NCBI GenBank assembly: GCA_963457665.1
Contig: OY735209.1
Location: forward strand, 57,798,519-57,862,518
From: Thysanoteuthis rhombus
Lineage: Eukaryota; Mollusca; Cephalopoda; Oegopsida; Thysanoteuthidae
Reading direction: 5' to 3'
DNA length: 64,000 nt
Positions 34,331 through 44,366 of the stretch are shown one piece after another (the stretch's first letter is position 1; the number at the start of each line of letters is the position of its first letter). The notes under the pieces are model-generated. The model searched no databases. It saw only the letters and a program-made list of their open reading frames with translations, and was not told the DNA's origin. A program made the translations under genes and the position numbers.

Positions 34331-36102
34331 TTCTTTCTCATCTAGTGTCTGCTGAATTGGAAAAATTTTTGAACAACCAAATCAAAGATTTTCTTCCTCA
34401 ATAATCTGTGCGCAAAGAGGGATTCGTCATAACTCAAACTGGGAACTCCTGACGTATAGTTTCCAAACTGAGGACAATTAGGGAGAAACTATCAATTTTT
34501 GGCTGATAATAAAATGAATGAAGTAAATTCTCTCAGAGGATGTAAACTCAAATAAAACTTATTGACAACTACCTAATCTTCAATTCTTTATGAACCTTCC
34601 TAATTGGGTGATTTCTAGTTTTTGAGATTTTTGTATCGTGTCAATGTTTCAGATTGAATTTTTAGAAAAAGAAAAAATACATAGCATAGAGACATGCTGA
34701 AGTTTTTGTAAAGGCATTTGCTGGGAACATTCTTTCTGACTGAGCTGAATTTCATGCCTCTCTCAGAAGCATAAAAAATTGAAAATGAAGGTTTTATATC
34801 CATTTCTCAAATAAGTGAATCACTATAGCCTACACGTTTACCAGAATTAATTATTTAAAGAAATACTAGCACAAGATTTGGGCATTCTTTGTCCCAAAAT
34901 GACCATTGAGACCCCAAAAAGCACTTTTGCAAAAATACCAAAAAGAAATGTTTTTAGATGGTGCCCAGTGGTGTACCCGTGCGAATTTTCGAGGTTGTAG
35001 CTGCCCAAATGTGACCAGGACTGCCTGGAGACAGATACACATAGGCATAGACCCGAACACTTGAGGAGAGAAGAATTTGTAGCCCATTAGGCTGGTTAGT
35101 CAGGCAGCCATTTGTGGGGCTACAGTGATCTGATAGATATATTAGTGGTAAAGAGGGTGTATAATTGTAGCATTCAATATATTATTGTTATGGTAGTTCT
35201 TGAAATAATCCAATCAAATTAATGTTTTTTTCTTTTTTTTTTGTACTGCAAATCCCTTGATAATGGATCAGTTATGTATAGAATTCAATCAGATATCAAA
35301 AGAACAAGCTTGTTTACATATATCAATATAGACCTACTTATACTGAATATGCAAGCAGAAGGGATTTGATACTGAGAAATTTGAAATGGTGTGTCTTATA
35401 ATTCATGATTATTATGTAGTATATAGAAGAATTTAACTGATACCATGAGTGGTTTAAAGAAACTAAAAAATTCCCCAACAGCTGTACACAATTTAAATGA
35501 AATTCCGCATTTTTTTTTTAAAGGAGAAAATTAGGCAGAAAATAACAGTTGGATTGCATAAAATTTTAGCAAAAATAAGATTTTATCTAAATATTATATT
35601 TTTGAAAATCGTCTTGATTCAATGGTTTTAAGGCAAGTATCTGTTTTTATCTTTTCATTAAATTAATGATACTTTACTCTATTCAGTAAAATCAGCTTCA
35701 TCTAAATAAGAATTAAGGTATTTATATGCCTCTTCATGATGGCAAATTCAACACAAGGTCAGGTTTGATATAGGACCTGATACACATACATGTGAGTGTC
35801 AATAAACATTGTCTAGTTCCCTCGGCACTTGTTTTTTGGCATGCTTCGAGCATCAAGGATTTATCCTGACCCTACACATCTTAGTGCAATGGGAAGGTGC
35901 AGCATGGGGAACAGTTACTTGGAACTAGACGGCTGCTTACCCTTGGCCATGAATAACCAGGGAAGATCAGATACCCTTCTGATCCCCGCCTGAAGGCTAG
36001 GTATGAGGTGAAAGATTAGACTTCAAATCAAGATGTAAATGTTCAAATTAATTTTTTTCTTCTTTTGTCTGTAGCTCAACATTTCAGAGGATCCATTCGA
36101 CC
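34331..36102. other. Noncoding DNA
   Basis: No gene recognised. GC-richer patches at 34900-35120 and 35820-36010 (with AGATCAGATACCCTTCTGAT, an 8-bp inverted word) are probably old repeats. Confidence 0.45.
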
Positions 36103-36272
36103 GCCTTCTTTTTTCTTTTTTCTTTTCTTTTCTTTTTTCTCCTTCTTTTTTCTTTTCTTTTCTTTTTTCTCCTTCTTTTTTCTTTTCTTTTTTTTCTCAT
36201 TCTTTTTTCTTTTCTTTTTCCTTCTTTTTCTTCTCTTTTTCTCCTTCTTTTCTTTTTTCTCTTTCCTTTTCG
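36103..36272. repeat. Polypyrimidine (CTTTT)n tract
   Basis: About 170 bp of almost pure T and C in imperfect TTTTCTTTTC units with a CTCCTTC spacer recurring. It gives a spurious Phe/Ser frame. Confidence 0.9.
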
Positions 36273-36645
36273 ATTTATGCTACTGGAAGAAGAGACACCC
36301 TCTCTCCATATGGACAGTATAGCTGAAGAAAGCTGTTATATTGATCAGTGGAAATGTGTTGATTACATCAAGGACACTAAAAAGGCATTCAATAGTCTGA
36401 AAAAAAATGAAGCTGTTAACTCTTCTCAAAGTTATGGAAAACAACCTAATCAGTACATTAGAAAGTATCTCTTCATAAAAATTTATAGACTGAATATATC
36501 ATTTCTTCATGAAATATCTACCGGTGCAAGCCATAAACCCCTCTCCTGCCTAGAATAAACAGGATGAGAGGGTTGGGTGCATGCTGACTCTATAAGAGCT
36601 TACTGCAAAACAAGTACTGAAAGCTATTTTCACTTTTCGCCTTTA
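36273..36645. other. Open but unassigned segment
   Basis: A 93-codon plus-strand frame (36277-36558) directly follows the pyrimidine tract. Its composition is ordinary (no low complexity) but no family is recognised and no splice pattern is clear. Treated as unassigned. Confidence 0.3.
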
Positions 36646-37330
36646 CACATAAAAATGAAAATGAGGGCCATTTTGGAATAAGTATGGTGGCTGTAGATAT
36701 GGTCAGATTGTGTGTGTCTTGTTTTTATATAAAAGAACAATGAAAAATATACTGGTTAGCAAGTTTTTCCTCTTTTTAACAATTCAGGTTGAAATTACAA
36801 CTAATCTGTTGCTCTATATTGTGAATCAAAAAAAATTTTCATGACGGCCATATTGAAATGAAAATAGCAGCCATAGTTTTGCTCGGATTGCTTGTCTTAT
36901 TTTCTCAAATGAAGGAGCTTTGAAAAATCTACCAGTATTTAGGTTTTCATGCTTTTTTTCTTCACAGTTTAAACAATTTTGGTAGAAATTTTAACTAATC
37001 TATGTTGAAATATCGTCTTTTACAGCAGTCTTTTTGAATTGAAAATGGTGGCCATAGGTTTGGTCAGGTCATGTCTGACTTGTTTTAACATGAAAGAGCA
37101 TTGAAAAGTCAACCACTGGTTTTTACACTTTTTTGCCCTTGTGAAAAATTCTGGTTGAAATTCCTGACTGATCTGTACTATTTTGTGATTTTTGAAAAAA
37201 ACTTTTTCATGGTTATGCTGAAATGAAAATTGAGGCCAGTTTTTGTTAGATTGGGTGTGTCTTGTTTTTTTATATGAAAGAACATTAAAAAAACTACCAG
37301 TCTGCAAATTTTCACCCATTTTTCACATTC
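36646..37330 (+). repeat. Tandem repeat, four units of about 180 bp
   Basis: The landmark ATGGTGGC.(A/G)TAG.T.TGGTCAG recurs near 36688, 36868, 37047 and 37226. Each is followed by TGTCTTGTTTT, AAGAACA.TGAAAAA, CTACCAGT and then a TTTTTCACA..TT..GGTTGAAATT block. Spacing is 177-182 bp. Units are 70-80% alike by eye. Confidence 0.75.
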
Positions 37331-38070
37331 TGAAAGGTACAATTTCAAGCATAATCAAAGTTACTAGTCTATAGAGGTCCTCAATATTTCAAAAGTTTTT
37401 TGAGTAATGGCTTCCTTATTCAGGGAAGTTACAAAATTAAGTCTCTTCAGATAAAAATTGTAGTGCTAGACAAAAATGTAAAAAGCTGATGTTATCTGTA
37501 TGATCCATGATTTTTTCAGATGACTTTGTCCTGATCTGATTTTATACAGCTGAAATTGCTTGGTTTCTTTGTACACAAACATCGTTTATAAAAATTTTGT
37601 TTCAATTTTTTATGCCACTTCTTTTTGTTCCTGGCAATTTCTTGATTCATAGCTCTATGAAAGTTTTGTGAATAGAGATTAAAATATGATTTTATGTGTT
37701 CACTTTTAATGATAGCTAGTTAGGCAATAATGGTTTTCTGATACTAAGTATTGAGTTTACAACCTGTTGTGACCTTTTTAGCCAACAGTTCATTGAAACC
37801 CTTTCAAGACTAAATTATTTAGGTGCTTAATGCCTGAATTAAAATGTCTTAGTAGACTCCTAAAAGAGATCTGTATGACATATATATCCCAGCAATCATA
37901 GATACCTGGGGATATATGTATATTTCAGAATTTTCTTGTATTTATTTGAACTGCCTATTAGAAAAAAGATCAGAAAACGAGAAAAACTGTCCAGAAATGA
38001 ACTGATAAAAAATGTCCATATTTTTTTAATATTAAATTTTCAAAAGATGGGATGCTTCCTAAATATACAA
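37331..38070. other. Noncoding DNA
   Basis: AT-rich, nothing recognised. Confidence 0.5.

Positions 38071-38120
<50 letters not shown>
38071..38120. repeat. (TG)n(TA)n compound microsatellite
   Basis: About 7 TG units pass directly into 18 TA units. Confidence 0.95.
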
Positions 38121-38127
<7 letters not shown>

Positions 38128-38149
38128 GATTGTAAATTGCGTTATATTA

Positions 38150-38507
38150 CTTAGAAACTTATTCAAAATCATCTCCCATTGTTACACAGTTGATGAATCA
38201 TACCCCACAGACAACGTAAATAGAATAAACAGTTAGAGAAAATGGGCTAGCTGCAGGAATCGAACTTGCAACCAATAGGGTAGCTATTTTGGTATAGCAA
38301 TGCTCTCACCATTGAGCTAAACAGTCCGCCGGTAATACGAAGGCCCAAAAAAGATAAGGCAAGAGCATCACTACATTGAAGGGCTTACCCTATCAGACAC
38401 AAGTTCGATTCCTGCAACGGCCCCATTTTCTCCAACTGTTTATTCTATTCACGTTTGAGGCAAGTGTTACATTAATTATGTAATGACAGGAGATCATTTC
38501 AAATGAG
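38150..38507. mobile_element. Inverted pair of tRNA-like SINE copies (foldback)
   Basis: The left arm (38150-38270) and right arm (38385-38507) are inverted copies. Both contain AATAGAATAAACAGTT, AGAAAATGGG, GCAGGAATCGAACTTG and a TAGGGTA word. The minus strand of the left arm has TTTAGCTCAATGGTGAGAGC (A box) and AAGTTCGATTCC (B box), a tRNA-derived head. About 115 bp of unique loop separates the arms. Confidence 0.7.
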
Positions 38508-38947
38508 TTTCTGTATAATATAATGCAATTCATGATCATTCTGTCAGATCATATATATCCATCTCTTAAGACACATGCACACAAAGAGTCTCAAAAGGGT
38601 TAATCATATAAAGTATTAGTGATATGCTTGAAGAAAGGGGTTTATTATGGCCTGATAGAAGACTTCTTCATTTCTACTTTCATTGCTTCTATCTATGGCT
38701 GAGTATTTTGCTTCCATTATCAAAAGTTCGATATTTGTCTTGTTTTGTACTTGGCATCATTGATAAGTAAGACCATCTAGATATTTTTGTGTTTGTTTTT
38801 CGTGCTGGAAATTCCTTGAACAAAATCCTTGTTTTACTTTGAGTGTTTGTTGTAAATTTTTTTCACTTTATTCTTTGTTGACTGCATTTGAATTTTCTTT
38901 TAATACTGTTCATAACTGCAAGTTGGCCATTCTTCTGAAAGAAATAG

Positions 38948-38950
<3 letters not shown>
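38508..38950. other. Noncoding DNA
   Basis: Nothing recognised before the next (TA)n run. Confidence 0.5.

Positions 38951-39005
<55 letters not shown>
38951..39005. repeat. (TA)n(TG)n compound microsatellite
   Basis: 21 TA units, then 6 TG units, the reverse order of the run at 38071. Confidence 0.95.
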
Positions 39006-39006
<1 letters not shown>

Positions 39007-39054
39007 GTACAAATCAGGCTAGCAGTTTAACATAATATAATAATATATCAATAA

Positions 39055-39160
39055 TATAAAGCCACTTCTGAAGAGGGCAGAAACATGAGCTAATTTGTGT
39101 AGCAAATCCACGTTCTACTATTTATATATATGTATACATATATATATATATATATATTCA
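39055..39160 (+). mobile_element. Penelope-like element terminal fragment with hammerhead-like words
   Basis: Plus strand CTTCTGAAGAGGGCAGAAAC, then ATGAGC and TGTAGCAAATCC, followed by an (AT)n run. The same order (TGAAGA, AGAAACATGA, GAGCAAATCC, then (AT)n) closes the Penelope-like remnant at 8409. The CUGAAGA and GAAAC boxes are intact but only five bases separate them. Confidence 0.5.
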
Positions 39161-39199
39161 TATAAAAAATTTTTTTTTCCTGCAGCCTTCTTGTGAAGT

Positions 39200-39390
39200 A
39201 TAGGGCTGCACTGTTGTTTCAGTTTCGATAAGTTTTACAGGGTGGATTTATTAGCCCCATACCCAAGATTGGCTGCCTTACAGAGTTGAAGGATACCAAC
39301 TGTCCTGCTATTTATCCTGGGGGGAGAAGTGGATTTGTGCTTTTTCCAAGGGCATTTGAGCGAAGTGAATGTGATCAGTCCCGTCCGAAA
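39200..39390 (-). mobile_element. SINE body copy (same family as 28924 and 34085)
   Basis: The minus strand has AAATGCCCTTGGAAAAAGCA, then CAGTTGGTATCCTTCAA, TAAGGCAGCCAATCTTGGG and CCACCCTGTAAAACTT, collinear with 34085-34330. Confidence 0.55.
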
Positions 39391-39599
39391 GATAAACCCA
39401 GTTTGCCAATTCTGTTTTCCGTGCCAGTAACTGCTACGCAAATCCGCACCTCCTAGTTATGTGGAAATTCAACGTCTTTTTAAAAAAAAAAAAAGAAAGT
39501 ACTATTATGCATGCATTGAAATTTACGAGACTTTCTTTTTTTAAAAATTCCTTTCAAAGTATATCGGCTGTGTCAGCTGTGTTTTTAGAAACATGTCCA

Positions 39600-40000
39600 C
39601 CAAGACTCCCAAAATAAGTTTTTCTCAGTTTTCAAGTTGGTCCGGCTGTCTATGTGTTATGCATACAAGCTGTTCCAATGAAAGTAGAAGGCTAGAATTT
39701 TCGACATTGACTCATTATATCTAGAAAAAACGTTTTCGTAAATCCCTTCTCCTTCCAATAGGGTTTTATTGGGGAGTTCAATTTGCAATGAGTATTTGTG
39801 TCCAGCAACATCACACTTGTTTTTTCAAAATTCAGACTCTGTTAGTGATCACTACCCCAAAAAAGGTGAGAGAAGTAACTTATCTATTGATCAACCCTTT
39901 TCACAATTTTTCAATTGATCGCCCTTCCAATACTGTATGCTGCTAAAAGACTTTGGTCACGTGACGGTTTCTATTGAGTGATTAATCAGGTCTATTTCAT
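39600..40000 (+). repeat. Five-copy local repeat, copy A
   Basis: Starts near CTCAGTTTTCAAGTTGGTCC, includes AGTATTTGTGTCCAGCAACA and AGGTGAGAGAAGTAACTTAT, and ends GGTCACGTGACGGTTTCTAT. Same orientation as copies B-E. Confidence 0.7.
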
Positions 40001-40215
40001 TTATTTTTTTTTTTTCATTTTGTAGAATTATTTGCAATGGAAAAAGGGTTGGCTTAAAGATATTGAAGGCTTTGTAGGAATTAAACTAAAGTTATATTTT
40101 TTCAATGACTGACATATTAAGTTATTGTAATTGTTGCTTCTAAGTACCAAGAATCAAACTGATTTTAATGATTTATCTCCCTTAGATCATGGAACATCAA
40201 TTCGTTAGATTAAGG

Positions 40216-40407
40216 CAGTGATTCTCAAACATTTCTTTTTGTGGATAACTTAAGGTTCCCCAAGATATGTGTGGACCCCTAAAGAGTTTTTATGTTGATA
40301 TGGTGATTATAATAGAAATAAGCCGTCACAAATTTTCGGGAACTACATTCATTTCCTTTTGCGGATCTCTCATGTAGATCTTGTACCTCCCATTTTCAGA
40401 ACTGTTG
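40216..40407. mobile_element. hAT-type MITE with 8-bp target-site duplication
   Basis: 192 bp bounded by perfect direct 8-mers GATTAAGG (40208-40215 and 40408-40415). The ends are CAGTGATTCTCAAACATT and, reverse complemented, CAACAGTTCTGAAAATGG, imperfect inverted repeats of the hAT CA...TTCTNAAA type. No coding content. The 8-bp duplication matches hAT integration. Confidence 0.78.
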
Positions 40408-40884
40408 GATTAAGGCTACCTTATATTCATTTGAAAAAAAAAAAATCTTTTAATGTACACTAATGTAAATCCTCACAATAATAGCTCTTTTAATTGAAAA
40501 AAAAACACGTTTTTAAGCATATGTCATCGAAAGGTAAAATGAACTGAACTTTTTGAATAGATCCAAGATATTCTTTTTGGGCCCCAGCTAAACAGACAGA
40601 AAAAAAAAATCTTACAAAACTATTGTATAAAACACACGCACACTCTGATATTAATTGCTTTTTTTTCTAGCACAGCCTTCCTGGCATATACTTTATTTCA
40701 AACCAAGTATTTTCCTCTTTAAGAATTTGTTTTATCACAATTTTTTTACATTCAATAAATTCTATAAAAAGTATACTATTCATTCCTATCAAACACATTT
40801 TTTTAGAAATCTATTTATTTTTTCAAGATTTATTAGCATTTGATGTTATTCACTCTTTGAGAGGTGACTTGATTGAGGCTTTTT

Positions 40885-41180
40885 AAAACTGTCAACATTA
40901 GTTTCTATGAGTTTTCAAGGGAGTCTGGCTATCTGTCATATGCACAGGCTACACTAATGGAGTTGGTGAACTGAAAATTTCAACATTTCTCCCTTATGTT
41001 TAGGGAGTTCAATTTGCTATTAAAGTTTGTACTAAATAAAATATGGGAGGAATAATGTGATTCATTGATTCTCCCCTCTTTTTCCAATCGTTTGATTGAT
41101 TACCCCCAACTAGGCATGCTACCAAAATTCATTGGTCACATGATGGTTTTTATTGAGTGACTAACCAGACTTATTCCTAT
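40885..41180 (+). repeat. Five-copy local repeat, copy B
   Basis: Begins AAAACTGTCAACATTAGTTT, ends GGTCACATGATGGTTTTTAT then TGAGTGACTAACCAGAC. Lacks the central GTGTCCAGCA block. Confidence 0.7.
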
Positions 41181-41349
41181 TACTTTTTACTTGGCAACAT
41201 GAATTTGACAATAATAATAAAAACTATATCATAAACATAAAAATGGTGGGTTACTGTACCATCGATTGGAAATTGTGGTAATAAAAGCGCCTACGATGAT
41301 TATAATAAGTCATAAAATAAATATTTTTACTGTAATCTTTTTTCTCAGA

Positions 41350-41712
41350 TAATGGTCAACCAAAGCGGTCAACGTAGGTTCCTCTAGTTTCTAAGTGGGA
41401 CTGGCTGGCTATGTATGTGTCTTGCATCCAGGCACAATAATGAAGCTAGAAAGCTGAAAATTCCAACCTTTCCTCCTTGAAAAAAAAAATTTTTTGTCTT
41501 TTATTTCCATTTTTTTTTTTTTCGAAATTCCTCCCCTAAATAGGTTTTATGTGGAAAGTTCAATGCACAATGTAAGTTTATGCATAAATTTGTCCCCGAT
41601 GGGATGCAAGATGGGAGAAGTAATTCATTCATTGATCACCCCTAACATGGCTTGCTGCCGAAAGGTATTTGTCTCCTGACGGTTTCTACTGAGTGACTAA
41701 CCAGACCTTTTG
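41350..41712 (+). repeat. Five-copy local repeat, copy C
   Basis: Begins GGTCAACGTAGGTTCCTCTA, ends CCTGACGGTTTCTACTGAGT then GACTAACCAGACC. Contains a poly-T interruption. Confidence 0.7.
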
Positions 41713-42893
41713 TTTTTATAATGAGTTACTGGACACTATGTTTGAAACTCTTCACTAATGAGTCAATAATGTCATCTGCAACTTCCTTTTTCTTTCAACT
41801 GTAAATTTTGGTTTGTAAGTACCAAATTCCATTACTATTATATTATTTTTCTTTTTTCTTTTCCTTTGAGAACTGTTTCACTATGAATTCTGTATGGGTG
41901 CTATCAAATTAAACTATTTCAAAGAACAATCGCCCTTGATGCTACCATTATTAATTGTAACAATATCTGGTATAAATTCAAAAGCTTGTACTTTATTTTT
42001 TTTTTTTTCTTGCCACTGAACTGTGTGTCTGTTTTTGTTTTTTTTTTCTTTTAGCCACATGACGTGTTCAGTATATCCTCAAATCTGTCCACTGATGGTT
42101 ACCAGTGTCAAAACTCTTGTTCAGGATATATTTTTGGAGGTTTGCATATGTGTGTGCGTGCAATGATGAAAAGAGAATAAAGAATCAAATATTCAATCTT
42201 GTTGGCTTGGTTCTGATTAGCATCCAAACCCCTGGGTGTCTGGAGTAGAATGTATCCCTCTTTTTGGTGTGTAGGTTTACAATTGGTGGCAAGAGGACTA
42301 GTAAGTATGTGGAATAAAATATATCATTATCAATTTTTGGGCTATTTACCTTCATCTTAATTGGCTGGTTTCATTCTGCAGTGATTTACAATGCTTCATC
42401 TGATAAAATAAATGAATTATTTGGTTTTAATTAGTTTCTGATCAGACATGGACAAATTGTAGCTCTTGTAATCTTCTTTATGCGGAATACTGTATGTGCT
42501 GGAATATACGACAAATGGTTTGCAGGGATATTTGGAAGGCTCTTGATCACTTCAACCCTTCCGAGCCTAATAACTTTCCATATCGAGCTCTGGTAGATGC
42601 TGCTCTGCTTGTAATAGCGTGTTGGACGCAGTGTGATATTGGCATATATTATGATATTATGATATGATTAAATTGACTTAAATTACCTTCTTATATTCTG
42701 GCATATACAGTAGTTTTCACAGTTTAAAACTTTGGGTATTAATAAACCTATATGTGGAATTTGAAGCTAGAAATCACAAAAGTTTTTCTACAGTACATGA
42801 CTATTACAAAGGAATTGGTATATTTTAAAACTAAGTCACTAATTTTCATTAGTCAGCTCTCTACTTGAACAGTTTCTTCCTGTTTCTCTCCTA
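41713..42893. other. Noncoding spacer between repeat copies C and D
   Basis: AT-rich with a poly-T near 41996-42010. No gene recognised. Confidence 0.5.
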
Positions 42894-43315
42894 TTAAAAA
42901 CTGTCAACATAGGTTTCTTCAGTTTTCAAATCAGTCTGGCTATGTATGTATCATGCAAACTGGCTGCATCAATGGATTTTGAGGGCTGAAAATTTCAACA
43001 TTAACTCTTTATGGTTAAAATGGTTAAAAAAAGACTTTTCATTTTCTATTTTTTTTTTTTTAACCCCCTCCCCCATGTTATTTTTTTTTTTGTGGGAGGG
43101 GTTGCAATGTAAGTTTATAGTAAATTGATCCCTTACTTTGTGTCCAGCAGCATTCGTGCTAGCAACTATTTTAAAAATCAGGCTTTTTTTGTGTGGCAAC
43201 TTATTCATTGATCTCTTTCTCCCCAATTTTTTAATTGATCACCCCCTCAACACGACATGCTGCCAAGAAAATGTTGGTCATATGATGGTTTGTATTGAGT
43301 TATTAACTGGACCAG
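42894..43315 (+). repeat. Five-copy local repeat, copy D
   Basis: Begins AAAAACTGTCAACATAGGTT, contains TTGTGTCCAGCAGCATTCGT, ends GGTCATATGATGGTTTGTAT. Closest by eye to copy E. Confidence 0.7.
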
Positions 43316-43719
43316 TTTTTTTATTTTTCAATTTTTTTCTTTATTCAAGGTCACTCAAGAAATCATTTACCATTGTTAATATTTGACTAGTATTACTTCC
43401 AATTTAATTTTAGTGACTTCTCATCTCGTATCAGTCTATGGTGTTGAGTAAACAGCTTAGATCAGAAATAAAGGATTGTCTCTGTACGAAACTTGATTGT
43501 GAATCTCTCTCACCTCAGGGAGCCTGTTCCTATCCAGCAATTACTCTAGTGATGGAGCTACTAGAGCCTGTATATAAATCTTGTACACCTGTGTATAAAT
43601 ATCTGCAGAATTTTTTTATTTTGATTAACTGGAATAGCTGGGGTTATTGTTGATATTTTTAAAGTTGATTAACTGAAACCATCAAAGATGGCAAATAGTT
43701 CTATCCCTTTTTGATATTT

Positions 43720-43760
43720 GTGTGTGTGTGTGTGTGTGTGTATGTATATTTGTTTGTTTG
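43720..43760. repeat. (TG)n microsatellite
   Basis: About 11 TG units, then TATG and TTTG variants. Confidence 0.85.
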
Positions 43761-44064
43761 TTTCAGTGCCCCTGGCCCTGCCATGTCGGATAGAAGGATA
43801 GAACCTGTGATGGCTACAATTGTTCAATTGAAAAAAAGATTTATATTACTTCATTTAATAAGATAAATAAAATGCATTTTGGCTGGTCCATTCTTCAGTC
43901 CTTGTCAGGTGAATTATTCTAAAAAAAAAAAAAAACTTTTCCCTCCAGCCAAAGAAAATATTAAGTATATTTTTGAATACCTTGAAGTAAATTTAATTTT
44001 AATGATGTTGGAGGTGAAGAATCGATTTTGATCCATTTGCCATGAAACTGAGAAATTGTTGTTC

Positions 44065-44366
44065 AAAACTGTCAACATAGGTTTCTTCAGTTTTTGAACT
44101 GGTCTGGCTGTTTTATTTTTTTGTTGTGTTTTTCAAGTGCCTCCTCTAGATAGGTTTGAAATGTAAGTTTACACTGAAATGGTCCTTTAGTTTGTATCCA
44201 GCAGTATTCACACTGTTTTTTGAAAATTAGACTTTTTAGTGATCACTGCACTACAAAAGGTGAGAGAAGTAAGTTATTCATTGAATACCCCCTTTTTTGA
44301 TCGTCACTAACATGCCAAAGGATGTTGGTCATGTGAGTGTTTCATTTGAGTGTCTAATAAAACCTT
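44065..44366 (+). repeat. Five-copy local repeat, copy E
   Basis: Begins AAAACTGTCAACATAGGTTT, contains TTTGTATCCAGCAGTATTCA and AAAAGGTGAGAGAAGTAAGT, ends GGTCATGTGAGTGTTTCATT. Confidence 0.7.

Noticed and set aside
36065-36322. 85-codon Phe/Ser-rich plus-strand frame
   Set aside because: It is the translation of the (CTTTT)n tract; low complexity with no conserved part.
36646-37330. CRISPR-like array
   Set aside because: Units are 180 bp and diverged throughout, with no short identical repeats separated by unique spacers; the DNA is eukaryotic.
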